Positions 51,606 to 61,271 of a stretch of DNA of 64,000 nt are shown here, in pieces (within the stretch, counting starts at the first letter, position 1; the number at the start of each line of letters is the position of its first letter). The stretch spans positions 1-64,000 of the forward strand of contig JAKEEM010000055.1 of the NCBI GenBank assembly GCA_022616535.1, given 5' to 3'. Source of the stretch: Chlorobiota bacterium (lineage in GTDB: Bacteria > Bacteroidota > Ignavibacteria > Tepidaquicellales > OLB5). The notes beneath the pieces are model-generated. The model was not told where the DNA came from. It worked only from the letters and a program-made list of their open reading frames with translations, and made no database searches. The position numbers and the translations under genes were made by a program.

Positions 51606-54600
51606 TTATGCTATTGATTCTTCTTTTTCTTCAACATGTTCGGATTTTCCGTTGCCATTACTGCCGTCTCCATTGCCATTTTTGACTTTGCTGAAATCAA
51701 TCTCAACAGCATTGCCGTTAGAGCTGCCGTCGTGATAATGTCCAGTTCCCTGCATTTTGTGAATTCCATCCAGCTTTTCCTGCAATTCAAATTGCTTCCT
51801 TATTTTTTCCTCGAACTCTTTCAGCTTTTCTTCAATTGTCGAAACTTTTTTCTTTCTTGCGAGCATATCTTCGCGGTAGCGTTTGAGGAAGTAGTGAATA
51901 GTCTCAATACGGATTTTAAATGAACCGGTCGGCTTATTTTCATCGATATCCTTAAATGAGAAATACGGTGTTCCGCTGTTGGATACTATCTCCTCAACAA
52001 CGGTGTAAATAGGCGCGTCATGCCCACATTTGAATGAGGATAGCTCAAGTGCAATCAGGTTCGGATGTCTTGCGGTATATTTTGCAGCCCAAACTTTCCT
52101 TGTTGTGTTCTCGCTGTATGAATTTTTCCACACGTCACTTACATCCATATATCCCTTTATAATTCCCGCGCGGACTTCATCGCCAAATAATCTTTCCAGC
52201 ATATCCTCATCGGTCGGCAGCACGTCCTGGAAGAAAACTGGATAGCCCAGCTTCTGGAATTCCTCCAGAATTTCATGGTTAACCCCGGGGTCATTGTGGT
52301 ATGGTCTGGCAAGAACGACTATGCCGAGCTTATCTTCCTTTTCAAGCATATCGATTGCTTCGCGTGATTTTCTTTTCAGGTTATCCACGAACTTATAATA
52401 TGCTTTAAATCCTTCATCAACAGCCCTGTTACTTTCCTCTTCCGAAAGTCCCAGCTTATCTTTCCACTGCTCATACATCTGCCTTGCGCAGAGCTTCGGC
52501 TCGGTCATTCTTAAATATGTGTTAACATATTCTATACCATGCTCTTTAAAAAGGTCGCTTTCTTTTACAAACGCCGCTTTTACTGCTTCCGAGGTTGCTG
52601 TAACAGTCGGGCAGGCGTGGTGTTCCTGTGCGTAGATTAAATCCGAGGGCATTGTATCAACGATAGGGAAGAAGATATAATTAATCTTTTTCTTCTTGTG
52701 AATCTTGTAAATCAAGTTGTGTATATGAGGTATCCCTATTTTTGAAGGGAAGCATGGGTCAATAGCTCCGCGTTTTGCACCTTCCTTATAAAGCTCCTCG
52801 CTCGTGTATTCGGAATAAACAATATTACCCGGATTAATACCGAGTGATTCAAAATAAGCCGTAAAGAAAGGTGTATGCTGATACATGTTAAGTACTCGTG
52901 GAATAGCTATAACAACTCTGTCGCGATTCTTAATAAGCTCAACACGTTTATCAAATTCCGATTTAGCTTTTTTATCAACTTTGAATTTGAGCTCCTGCAT
53001 TTTCGTCAGTATCGGGATTTCATCCTTAACTTTTGCAGGCATTTGTGATTTCCATACCTCAACTGCTGCGACTTCAACAAGGTTGGGCGTTGCATCCTTA
53101 ATTGCGTCAAGCCCTTTCTTAATGTCCTTCATTGAGCTTAGGTCTTCAACTGTGCCTTTTTCACAGGTGGCAATAATCAGGCGTTGAGTCCCTTCAACCA
53201 TAGATACCTTTGAATCAGGGTTAACAACTTTTTCCTTTGGTATTTCAACTACTGGATTTTCAATGAATTCCATTGCTTTTGTATCAGTTGCAACATCAAT
53301 GAAAGTTCTAAGACATTTATTTTTGCAGAAATAACATCTCGTCTGCTCGTTTCTGGTGGTTTTAAACTTGATTTTTGCAACCTGGTCAAGCCCAATGAAC
53401 TGTGTTCTCATTCCGTTAGCGTATAACCTTGCCGCTTCTATCCCGCATCCGATTGCGCCCGCTTCGCCGGTGTGCTTGTGTACAAATACATTCGCTTCAA
53501 CATCGCTTCCCTTGAATCTGTCTGTAATGAAATCGACCTGTGATTTTACTGCTGCGAGATTATGCTGTGTTCCACCTTGAAGAACAAAGTTTTTGCCAAG
53601 TTTTGCAAGGTTTGGAATCTGCGACACATAAAGCCAGATGTTTTTGGGTAAAACGTTACATAGGCCTGCCATAATTTCTTCGGGTTTCCAGCCCTGACGC
53701 TGAAAATCAACTATATCGGACTGCATAAACACTGCGCATCCGTAACCGAATGAAGGAAATTGTTTTGCAGAAAACGCTATGTCGGCAAATTCCTCGACTT
53801 TAAATCCGAATCCCTGCGCTGTTGACTGTAAAAAGTATCCGTTTCCTGCTGAGCATTGGGTATTAAGCTTGAAATCCTTAACGCGACCCTGGTCTAAAAT
53901 GATTAGTTTAATATCCTGTCCGCCTACGTCAACAATTACATCAGTATCGGGATAGAAGTGCAAAGCGGCTTGAGTATGCGCAACTGTTTCAACGAGAGCA
54001 ACATCAGCATGAAGAACATCTTTTAGAATATCTTTAGCATAACCAGTTGTTCCAATTCCAAGAACTTCGAGAGTAGCGCCTTGCTCCTCAACCTGGTCTC
54101 TTAACGCCTGCAATATTTCAACTGTATCTTCAATAGGATTGCCTTTTGAAAGCTGGTATGACTTCACAAGCACCTGTTTATCTTCAGATATTAACGCAGC
54201 TTTAGTAGATGTAGAACCGCCGTCTAATCCAATAAATCCTCTAACAACTTCACCGGGTTTAAACTCCGCCGGGGTAAATTTTGGAATTTTATATTTATCT
54301 TTAAATCTTGCAAGGTCGTCGTCATCCTTATATAAACCTCCGCTGCCCATTAGCTTCATCATTTTGGCTTTCTCCTCATCGCGGCCGACTGTTATATACC
54401 ATTCCAATTGTTCATATCCTTTGTAAATCCCAACATTGGGTTCTTCTTCCTTGCCAAATTCAATAGCACCGATTGCTGCGAAATACTGAGCATTATCAGG
54501 AACCCGTATCAGCTCCTCAATAGGTTTTGATTTATCATACTGCACATTTCTTTCATCCCACATTTTTGGAATATTGGAACGCCAGCACTGCTTCATTCCC

Positions 54601-55307
54601 TCGATGTAGCAATTCGGTCCACCGAGAAGCAATACTTCAGGTTTCAGAGTGTGTCCACGCGTTAATACAGAGAGGTTTTGCTGAATTATGGATTCAAAAA
54701 GACTTGCCATAAGCTCATCAGCGGGAACGCCGGATTTCTGCAATCCGTTAATATCGGTTTCAGCAAAGACGCCGCATTTGCCTGCAACAGGATGGAGCTT
54801 TAATCCCACATAACCCATATTGCAAAGCTCTTTGGCTGGGATTCTAAGCTTAGCGTTGATTTTATCAATCACTGCTCCTGTTCCTCCTGCGCATTTATCG
54901 TTCATCGAAGGAATTTTTTTCTTCTTGCCGGTTTCGGGGTCCTCTTTGAAAACTATTATTTTAGCGTCTTGCCCGCCAAGCTCAATTACAGAAAGCGTGT
55001 TTGGGTAGAATTTCTCAACAGCAAGCGAAACTGCGTTCACTTCCTGAACAAACTTTGCCCCGAGGTGCCTGCCTATGCCTGAACCGCCGGAGCCGGTAAT
55101 AAATATTCTTGCTCCTTCAAGGGCATCTTTGCCAAGCTTTGATTCAAAATCCTTAAGCAGTTCCAATGATTTTTCCGGCTGTTTGGTATCGTGGCGCTGA
55201 TAGTCCGACCAGAGGATTTTATCATCATCAACATCCATTACAACTGCCTTTACGGTTGTTGAGCCGACATCAAAGCCAATATATAGTGGTGATTTATGAT
55301 TTGACAT
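51606..55307 (-). CDS. Double-ATPase CoA activase with 2-hydroxyacyl-CoA dehydratase-like regions
   Basis: 1233 residues. Two BadF/BadG-type ASKHA ATPase domains: about 8-285 (FDVGSTTVK; ELGGQDAK; CAGGTGAVIDKI) and about 357-630 (LDGGSTSTK; VDVGGQDIK; CSAGNGYFL). CYFCKNKC (C658, C661, C665) and DUF2229-like C-terminal half with DPCFPSKIGIPH (C852) and HHACPTV (C899). Each ATPase's Cys may bind a shared 4Fe-4S cluster. Such proteins energise electrons for difficult reductions; substrate unknown. It follows the 599-residue partner in the same operon. Confidence 0.88.
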   Translation of the reverse strand: MSNHKSPLYIGFDVGSTTVKAVVMDVDDDKILWSDYQRHDTKQPEKSLELLKDFESKLGKDALEGARIFITGSGGSGIGRHLGAKFVQEVNAVSLAVEKFYPNTLSVIELGGQDAKIIVFKEDPETGKKKKIPSMNDKCAGGTGAVIDKINAKLRIPAKELCNMGYVGLKLHPVAGKCGVFAETDINGLQKSGVPADELMASLFESIIQQNLSVLTRGHTLKPEVLLLGGPNCYIEGMKQCWRSNIPKMWDERNVQYDKSKPIEELIRVPDNAQYFAAIGAIEFGKEEEPNVGIYKGYEQLEWYITVGRDEEKAKMMKLMGSGGLYKDDDDLARFKDKYKIPKFTPAEFKPGEVVRGFIGLDGGSTSTKAALISEDKQVLVKSYQLSKGNPIEDTVEILQALRDQVEEQGATLEVLGIGTTGYAKDILKDVLHADVALVETVAHTQAALHFYPDTDVIVDVGGQDIKLIILDQGRVKDFKLNTQCSAGNGYFLQSTAQGFGFKVEEFADIAFSAKQFPSFGYGCAVFMQSDIVDFQRQGWKPEEIMAGLCNVLPKNIWLYVSQIPNLAKLGKNFVLQGGTQHNLAAVKSQVDFITDRFKGSDVEANVFVHKHTGEAGAIGCGIEAARLYANGMRTQFIGLDQVAKIKFKTTRNEQTRCYFCKNKCLRTFIDVATDTKAMEFIENPVVEIPKEKVVNPDSKVSMVEGTQRLIIATCEKGTVEDLSSMKDIKKGLDAIKDATPNLVEVAAVEVWKSQMPAKVKDEIPILTKMQELKFKVDKKAKSEFDKRVELIKNRDRVVIAIPRVLNMYQHTPFFTAYFESLGINPGNIVYSEYTSEELYKEGAKRGAIDPCFPSKIGIPHIHNLIYKIHKKKKINYIFFPIVDTMPSDLIYAQEHHACPTVTATSEAVKAAFVKESDLFKEHGIEYVNTYLRMTEPKLCARQMYEQWKDKLGLSEEESNRAVDEGFKAYYKFVDNLKRKSREAIDMLEKEDKLGIVVLARPYHNDPGVNHEILEEFQKLGYPVFFQDVLPTDEDMLERLFGDEVRAGIIKGYMDVSDVWKNSYSENTTRKVWAAKYTARHPNLIALELSSFKCGHDAPIYTVVEEIVSNSGTPYFSFKDIDENKPTGSFKIRIETIHYFLKRYREDMLARKKKVSTIEEKLKEFEEKIRKQFELQEKLDGIHKMQGTGHYHDGSSNGNAVEIDFSKVKNGNGDGSNGNGKSEHVEEKEESIA

Positions 55308-55346
55308 ATTTTTAATAAACTTTTAGTTCAGCAATTTTAGAAAAAA

Positions 55347-57146
55347 TCAAGCTTCAACTTCTTCAGATACATTTATAACAGGTCTTATACCCTCTTTTTT
55401 CATTCTTTCAGCAACGTGCAGAACAAAATTAGCAGCTACACCTACAACTCCCTTTGTGTGGGGAACTATGTAGAACGGTCGTGTAAGCTCATCGTGTGAT
55501 TCGACGTAAGCTTTAATTTCCTCAAGTGAATAGCCGGTTTGTTCAAGTGTATTTTTGAATTCATTCTTTGCCTTAGCTTTTGCCTCCCCAAGAGCCATCT
55601 GCACTCTTGAATGAGCGTTTATATCGCCTTCTCCGGATGTTTCGATGGGAATAAATATCATATCCTTGAACATCGATGTAACGGCTGACTGAACACCATC
55701 TGACTGCGTCGACGGCATACATCCGAATGGCTTTAATGAAAGCACCATATGGCATAAATCCTTATTTACATAATAAATGTTCTTTGCAATTTCTAAATGA
55801 CCTTCACCACCTTCAACTCTTGAATTGTAGAAAGGATGTCCAAGTCGCTGCATTTCAAGCTGGTTTGCCAAAGCATGCGGAAGATTATTAAACTCTTTTC
55901 TTATTCTGTTATATTCGTTTTCAAAAACTTTTTCAGCTATTGTTAATATTGCAACTGTTTGTTTGTAATCCCTGTACATCTTCATCTTTTTCAAAATTTG
56001 TGTAGCTTTCGGAGCTTCTTCACCTTCTTTCAGTCCTTTTCTATCGTGATACATGTTCTTTGCCTGGTGAAGCATATATAATATCCAAGTTGCAATTGGC
56101 TCAACAAGAAGCTGTGCACCTTCCCTGTGAAGGAAGGGGAACATATTGAAGTTTCCGTCGCCCTCGGTTGTCTGCGCCCAAAACTCACCGGTTACCTTGC
56201 AAATTGGCTTAACCTTGGTTCTGTCTACCTTTACTTCATTAAACTTATTCCTTATTTCTCTAACGGTTTCAAGATAGTAATCACTCATCTTTTGCTCAAC
56301 AAATCTTGAAATGTAACTTGAACCAGGAACTTTAGCCACTATGTCGCCAATAAGTCCGTTAAAATTAAAATATTTCTTCTGCTTCATTCTTTCGTACATC
56401 ATTTCCATGCACTCGTCAAGTACTTTATCTGTTTCGCCGGGGTTTACTTCAAATGCGCGAATTTGGTAAGCCACATCGTTAATTATATCGCCAATATTCA
56501 TTGCATTGATTATACCAAGGAAGAAGTCAAGGTTCATCTCGAGCCCCGCTTCAACCTCTGCCTGTTCAAGTCCGCCCGTTTGCTGAAAGATTAGAACTCG
56601 GAAGCCGTCAAAACCGGAATTTCTCAAAGCAAGTCGGTATTCGGCTTCATACATACCAAATCGGCAGGGACCGCATGCGCCGGCGGTGAAGAATACATAA
56701 TTGTCCATTATTTCCTTCTTACTCAACCCCTGAGCTTCTAAACTTTGTAAATATTGTACGAGGTTTCCAACTGTAAAATAAGTTGGATTACACTGCCCGT
56801 TATTGCCGTATTCTTTGCCTAATTGAAACGCCCTTTTATCGGGGACTGGTATCTCGCTTGCATTATATCCCAATCCTTGCAGAACGCCCTTTATGAGTTT
56901 TTCATGCTTCCATGTTAAGCCGCCGAATAAAATAGTTGTATTAGCCCGTTCATCTTTAGTAAACATCCGTTCGAAAGGTCTTTTAAAATGGTCGATTGGT
57001 TTTGATTTAACGCCGTATTCCTTCTCGAGGCGAATCCTTTCCTCAAGAAGCAAACGCTGTATCTCTGTTTCTTTGCTTTCCGGCTTTTTAAGTTTTATGC
57101 CTACGGGAGCACTTGTGGTTACTCCGTTTTGATTTAAGTTTTCCAT
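55347..57146 (-). CDS. 2-hydroxyacyl-CoA dehydratase-like protein (HgdB-like)
   Basis: 599 residues. Cys motifs NNGQCNPTYFTVG, GACGPCRFGMYEAEY and KPFGCMPSTQSDG are probable iron-sulfur ligands. Resembles the DUF2229/dehydratase half found with the activase, without ATPase domains. 39 bases upstream of the activase, on the same strand, so they are a pair. Related double-cubane proteins reduce small molecules with ATP. Confidence 0.8.
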   Translation of the reverse strand: MENLNQNGVTTSAPVGIKLKKPESKETEIQRLLLEERIRLEKEYGVKSKPIDHFKRPFERMFTKDERANTTILFGGLTWKHEKLIKGVLQGLGYNASEIPVPDKRAFQLGKEYGNNGQCNPTYFTVGNLVQYLQSLEAQGLSKKEIMDNYVFFTAGACGPCRFGMYEAEYRLALRNSGFDGFRVLIFQQTGGLEQAEVEAGLEMNLDFFLGIINAMNIGDIINDVAYQIRAFEVNPGETDKVLDECMEMMYERMKQKKYFNFNGLIGDIVAKVPGSSYISRFVEQKMSDYYLETVREIRNKFNEVKVDRTKVKPICKVTGEFWAQTTEGDGNFNMFPFLHREGAQLLVEPIATWILYMLHQAKNMYHDRKGLKEGEEAPKATQILKKMKMYRDYKQTVAILTIAEKVFENEYNRIRKEFNNLPHALANQLEMQRLGHPFYNSRVEGGEGHLEIAKNIYYVNKDLCHMVLSLKPFGCMPSTQSDGVQSAVTSMFKDMIFIPIETSGEGDINAHSRVQMALGEAKAKAKNEFKNTLEQTGYSLEEIKAYVESHDELTRPFYIVPHTKGVVGVAANFVLHVAERMKKEGIRPVINVSEEVEA

Positions 57147-57245
57147 TTTGTTTACCCTTCCTTTAGGTAATCCGCTAAACGGATATTTTGTTAATTAATT
57201 TAAACTTTATTTTTTTATCCTGAACGAAAATTATCTTAAGTTTAA

Positions 57246-58592
57246 TTACTCTGTGAGATTCTTCGCTGCGCTCAGAATGTAGTTTACGCATTGTTTACTG
57301 CTTTTTACTGCTCCTTCAATTGTTGCCGGCAGTCCGGTATTAGTCCAATCACCCGCAATAAAGAAGTTTTTAAATTTCGTTGCATTTTTAGGTCTGCAAC
57401 TCAACGAATTCTTATCAGGTACAAAAGTTGCCCTCATTTCCTTTATAACTCTTGAAGCAATTATTTTAAAATTTTTAAACTCGGGTATACACATTTCTAA
57501 TTCATTTTGTGCAAATTTTACAATTTCGTTCTTATCAAGCTCTGAAACTTCTTTTGCAGCACTGATAACAAGACACATTTGGTCACTTTTAACTTTAAAA
57601 ATCCATTGAACTTGCGTATTTAACAGCCCTGCAAACCTCTTATTAAAGATGTTATCAATGCTTTTGTCAAACTTCAGGTGAATATTTACAATCGGGGAGG
57701 ATTTTAAACCCTCAACCTGTTTAAAGTTACTGTCGTAAGCATCCTTTTCAAAAAGATTTTTAAGTTCAAAAAACGGGACTGCACTTATGTAAAAATCGCT
57801 TCTGATTTTAGTATTATCTTCAATTATTAGTGAATTTACAATACGATCTTCAAAGTTAATTTTAGCTACGCGATTGTTTGTAATAACGTTGCTGTTTTTA
57901 TTTTTTAGATACACAAAAGCCGGATCGACAAATAACTTACTTAAAAACTCATTCGGAAGAACTAATTTAGAGCCATTTTTTTCAAGAAAACCTGCTTTAA
58001 TAATCTGGCTAAATAAATAAGCTGAAGTATTTTCCGGTTTTGCATTAAAAACAGCAATTATAAACGGTTTCCAGAAATAGTTTGAAAGTCTTTCCGATTG
58101 TCCCGTTATTTTGAATAGTTCATTGGTATTAATTGCCCTTAACTTATCTTCAGATATCCTACCCCTATTTATTGTATTAATAAGCTTTACAAGTGCTTTT
58201 TTATCTTTAAATCTCAGCGCCTTGTAGCGCATTATTCCCGACAAAAGGTGAAACGGGGGAGGAAGCTTTGGGCATTTAAACAGGTATTCTTTCGCCGAAT
58301 CATCGATAAATTTAACTTCCAATTGTTTCTGAAATGTTAATTTATCGTAAGACCCGATTATTTTCAGAAATTCAAATGTATTGTGATACCAGCTTGCAAG
58401 AATATGCTGGCCATTATCAATCTCTGCACCTATGATATTGTCAAAGAACGAGTAAGTCCTGCCTCCTAGCTTAGGAGATGCCTCAACTAAAGTGACTTTA
58501 AAATTTTCCTTTGCAAAGAACACTGCGGCTGAAAGTCCGCTCACGCCGCCGCCAATCACGGTAACGCTTTTCTCATGGTTAGCTCGCGTCAT
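57246..58592 (-). CDS. hpnE: Hydroxysqualene dehydroxylase-like FAD enzyme
   Basis: 448 residues. GGGVSGLSAAVFFAKENFKV and EASPKLGGRTYSF are the FAD-binding N-terminus of amine oxidase-like desaturases; the C-terminus has the ATFVPD and FIAGDWTNTGLPATIEGAVKSS motif. Position after hpnC and hpnD marks it as HpnE: hydroxysqualene to squalene with FADH2. Overlaps the ABM gene by four bases. Confidence 0.9.
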   Translation of the reverse strand: MTRANHEKSVTVIGGGVSGLSAAVFFAKENFKVTLVEASPKLGGRTYSFFDNIIGAEIDNGQHILASWYHNTFEFLKIIGSYDKLTFQKQLEVKFIDDSAKEYLFKCPKLPPPFHLLSGIMRYKALRFKDKKALVKLINTINRGRISEDKLRAINTNELFKITGQSERLSNYFWKPFIIAVFNAKPENTSAYLFSQIIKAGFLEKNGSKLVLPNEFLSKLFVDPAFVYLKNKNSNVITNNRVAKINFEDRIVNSLIIEDNTKIRSDFYISAVPFFELKNLFEKDAYDSNFKQVEGLKSSPIVNIHLKFDKSIDNIFNKRFAGLLNTQVQWIFKVKSDQMCLVISAAKEVSELDKNEIVKFAQNELEMCIPEFKNFKIIASRVIKEMRATFVPDKNSLSCRPKNATKFKNFFIAGDWTNTGLPATIEGAVKSSKQCVNYILSAAKNLTE

Positions 58593-58903
58593 GTTACGTC
58601 AAATTCACCTATATATCTTTCACTTTCTGTAAACTCCGAACACTCTGAGTCAAGCATTTTATATTCGTCTGAAAACTTCAGAAGAAAATCGTTCTTATAT
58701 CTACGGGATTTCCAGTAATCAATTGTAATATATTTTTGCGGGTTTAAGTTATCATGAAATAATTCCGTTCTTATATAGCCCTCAGCCTTTCCAAAGAGCT
58801 GAGCCCATCTTCCCGCAGGTCCGTATTCTTCTTCAAATCTCAGTTTGTATTCAGACTTAACGATAAACTCCCATATATATGCATACATTTTATCATCGTT
58901 CAT
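58589..58903 (-). CDS. Small ABM-like ferredoxin-fold protein
   Basis: 104 residues. MYAYIWEFIVKSEYKLRFEEEYGPAGRWAQLFGKAEGYIRTELF with DYWKSRRYKNDFL fits the antibiotic-biosynthesis-monooxygenase (ABM) family. ATG overlaps the hpnD stop by one base and its stop overlaps hpnE by four bases, so it is part of the squalene operon. Role in squalene synthesis is not known. Confidence 0.75.
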   Translation of the reverse strand: MNDDKMYAYIWEFIVKSEYKLRFEEEYGPAGRWAQLFGKAEGYIRTELFHDNLNPQKYITIDYWKSRRYKNDFLLKFSDEYKMLDSECSEFTESERYIGEFDVT

Positions 58904-59745
58904 TAGTAAGCCAGCTTGTACTTTACGAACACACCAAAGGTGTAGTAAAGCTTTTTAACCTTCGATATTTTAGCCTTCTTGTGAAATACGTTATAGTTCA
59001 TCTTTTCAATCTTCCGTAAAATATTGAAATAAATCTTCTGCATTATCCGAGCGGGGAATAACAGTTTTCTGTCGTCCTTGTGAAAAGCATTATTTGCTTT
59101 TTCGAAATACTCCCTTGCCCGTCCGCATTCAAACTTCATAAGCTCGATAAATGAGTCATTATACCTGAAACTAAATAAATCACTCTCGGAATAACCGAAA
59201 TGTTTTAAATCTTCCTCAGGAATATAGATTCTTCCGTTTAAAGCATCATATTTAATATCTCTAAGTATATTCGTTAACTGCATTGCAATCCCAAGGTTAA
59301 CGGCATACTGCCTTGCATTTTCCGTCTTGTATCCGAAAATTTCGATACACATCAACCCAACTGTCGCTGCAGCCCTAAAGCAGTACTGGTAAAGCGATTC
59401 AAAATCATTATAGCGTGAAGTTTGTAAATCGGCTTCCATACCTTTTATAAGCTCAAAAAACGGCTCTGCCGGTATGTTAAACTTTTTTATTATTTTGTTA
59501 ACTTGATTCAGTATTGAATAAGATGAATCACCGTTTAATGCTTTTTGGAATTCGTCTCTCCATTCACGGATTTTTTTAAATTTAACTTCAGAGGATTCAA
59601 GCTCGTTATCAACGATATCGTCAGTATGTCTGCAGAAAGCGTAAACAGTGTTAATTGCTTCGTACTTCTCTCTCGGCAGCAGAGAGAAAGAATAAAGAAA
59701 GTTTGTTTTACTTTTCTGTGTTATTTCAATATGCTCGCTTGTCAT
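58903..59745 (-). CDS. hpnD: Presqualene diphosphate synthase
   Basis: 280 residues, squalene/phytoene synthase family. First aspartate-rich motif CRHTDDIVDNE, then LGIAMQLTNILRDIKYDALNGRIYIPEED with the second. Condenses two farnesyl diphosphates to presqualene diphosphate. 10 bases after hpnC. Confidence 0.9.
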   Translation of the reverse strand: MTSEHIEITQKSKTNFLYSFSLLPREKYEAINTVYAFCRHTDDIVDNELESSEVKFKKIREWRDEFQKALNGDSSYSILNQVNKIIKKFNIPAEPFFELIKGMEADLQTSRYNDFESLYQYCFRAAATVGLMCIEIFGYKTENARQYAVNLGIAMQLTNILRDIKYDALNGRIYIPEEDLKHFGYSESDLFSFRYNDSFIELMKFECGRAREYFEKANNAFHKDDRKLLFPARIMQKIYFNILRKIEKMNYNVFHKKAKISKVKKLYYTFGVFVKYKLAY

Positions 59746-59755
59746 TTATTTATAC

Positions 59756-60631
59756 TCATTTAACTATGCGTGATTTCAAGAATATTTTCAGTTTGTCAAC
59801 TGCAGAAATACTTGGCCTTTTTTTGAATACATTGTATTCAGTTTCTTTAATTTTTTTCAGGATTTCCGTTCCGCCGAGCCATGTTAATTTCAATTCTTTT
59901 GCTAATTTGTTTAAATTTTTATCATTAGCGGTCAATTCAATTAATTTCTTCCCTTCATCGAAAACTTCCTGTGTTCTTGATACTTCAAATTCCATTAGCT
60001 TCTTAAAATTATCATTGTATCTCTTTTCAAGTAGTTCATTGTAGCTGTAATCAAATTTCGATAAGTCTTCGGCAGGCAGATAAACCCTGTCTTTTTTTAA
60101 ATCAATTTCAATATCCTGCCAGAAATTTGCTAACTGAAGCGCTGTGCATATTTTATCGGAATATTTAAAAAACCCACTGTCAAAACATCCGAAAATCATC
60201 AAAACAAGTCTGCCGACCGGATTCGCAGAGTTTTTACAATAACCCAGAACCTCATCAAATGTTTCGTATCTTGATTTTGTAACATCCTGCCTGAATGCAT
60301 TAAGTAAATTCCCAAGCGGTTCAATCGGAATTTTGCAATCACTTACAGTTTGGACTAAAGCAATGAAAATCGGGTCATACGCCTTTCCATTAAAGCAATC
60401 CTTAAGCTTTCCGTTCCACTCATCAAGTAAAGCGAGTCTTTTTTCTTTTCCGCCTTCAATTCCCGGCTCATCTGAGAAATCGTCTGCCCCCCTTGCAAAC
60501 GCATAAATGCTGTAAATGTAATTGCGCTTATCCTTTGGAAGCAGGAACGAGGCAACCGGAAAATTCTCGTAATGATTTTTGGCTAAATCCTCACAGTATT
60601 TAAAAGAACTATTAATTAAGCTCGTTTGCAT
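59756..60631 (-). CDS. hpnC: Squalene synthase HpnC-like
   Basis: 291 residues, same family. IYSIYAFARGADDFSDEPG and ALQLANFWQDIEIDLKKDRVYLPAEDL carry the aspartate-rich motifs. In HpnC the first motif is ARGADDFSDE, as here. Converts presqualene diphosphate to hydroxysqualene. No squalene-hopene cyclase is present in the window, so the end product is open. Confidence 0.9.
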   Translation of the reverse strand: MQTSLINSSFKYCEDLAKNHYENFPVASFLLPKDKRNYIYSIYAFARGADDFSDEPGIEGGKEKRLALLDEWNGKLKDCFNGKAYDPIFIALVQTVSDCKIPIEPLGNLLNAFRQDVTKSRYETFDEVLGYCKNSANPVGRLVLMIFGCFDSGFFKYSDKICTALQLANFWQDIEIDLKKDRVYLPAEDLSKFDYSYNELLEKRYNDNFKKLMEFEVSRTQEVFDEGKKLIELTANDKNLNKLAKELKLTWLGGTEILKKIKETEYNVFKKRPSISAVDKLKIFLKSRIVK

Positions 60632-60713
60632 TAACTAAGTCTCTTGTGTTCAAAAAACTAAGCATAAAATCATTTATGTAGTTTAATGCCCTAAGGATTA
60701 GGGCAGATGAAAA

Positions 60714-60731
60714 CCTGCCTGCTGCAGGCAG
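60714..60731. repeat. Copy of the CCTGCCTGCTGCAGGCAG palindrome
   Basis: Same palindrome as at 8374-8392, upstream of hpnC. Likely a dispersed short repeat. Confidence 0.6.
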
Positions 60732-60748
60732 TCGAAATTAAAATTGAA

Positions 60749-61123
60749 TTAGATTAGAAGTGCTGATGTCCTTAAATATGTTCCTCGAGAACGCCAGAGG
60801 GAAATATTATAAGAATCCAGTATGTGGTATGTTATTAAATCAATTTTATGATTTAACGATTTAGAAATGTTTTTAACTAGCGAACTGAATGAAATTCCTG
60901 ATTTTTTAAAAACCAGAGCAAACAGTAATATTATAAATCCTGAAGATTTTGAATTAGACGGGTCGCTTGGATTGAAATAAAATGCGAGCCATATTGCCGA
61001 AAGGGCTGTGAAAATTATCATCCAGAATCTTGTATTGTAAGATGCAGTGTGCGGGGTGAGCTTTTTCCAATACAGCCTGTTGCAGATTTTGCGGTAGAAT
61101 TCCATTGTAAGGAAATTATTCAT
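60749..61123 (-). CDS. Possible small membrane protein, unknown
   Basis: From ATG 61123 a 124-residue frame has hydrophobic segments TRFWMIIFTALSAIWLAFYF and FIILLFALVF and a Ser/Lys-rich rest. A longer frame to 61279 would overlap the permease gene. No family. It may be real or chance. Confidence 0.4.
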   Translation of the reverse strand: MNNFLTMEFYRKICNRLYWKKLTPHTASYNTRFWMIIFTALSAIWLAFYFNPSDPSNSKSSGFIILLFALVFKKSGISFSSLVKNISKSLNHKIDLITYHILDSYNISLWRSRGTYLRTSALLI

Positions 61124-61271
61124 TACCCAAATAATTTTTGCAATAAATTCAGTTTTCAGAATTAATTTTATTTGAAGATACATGTTGAACAATTTTCTTT
61201 GAAATTCTTTGCCAAAGTTAAGGATATATATTTGAAATGTCAAGAAAATTGAGAAATTTTTCGGTTGAATG

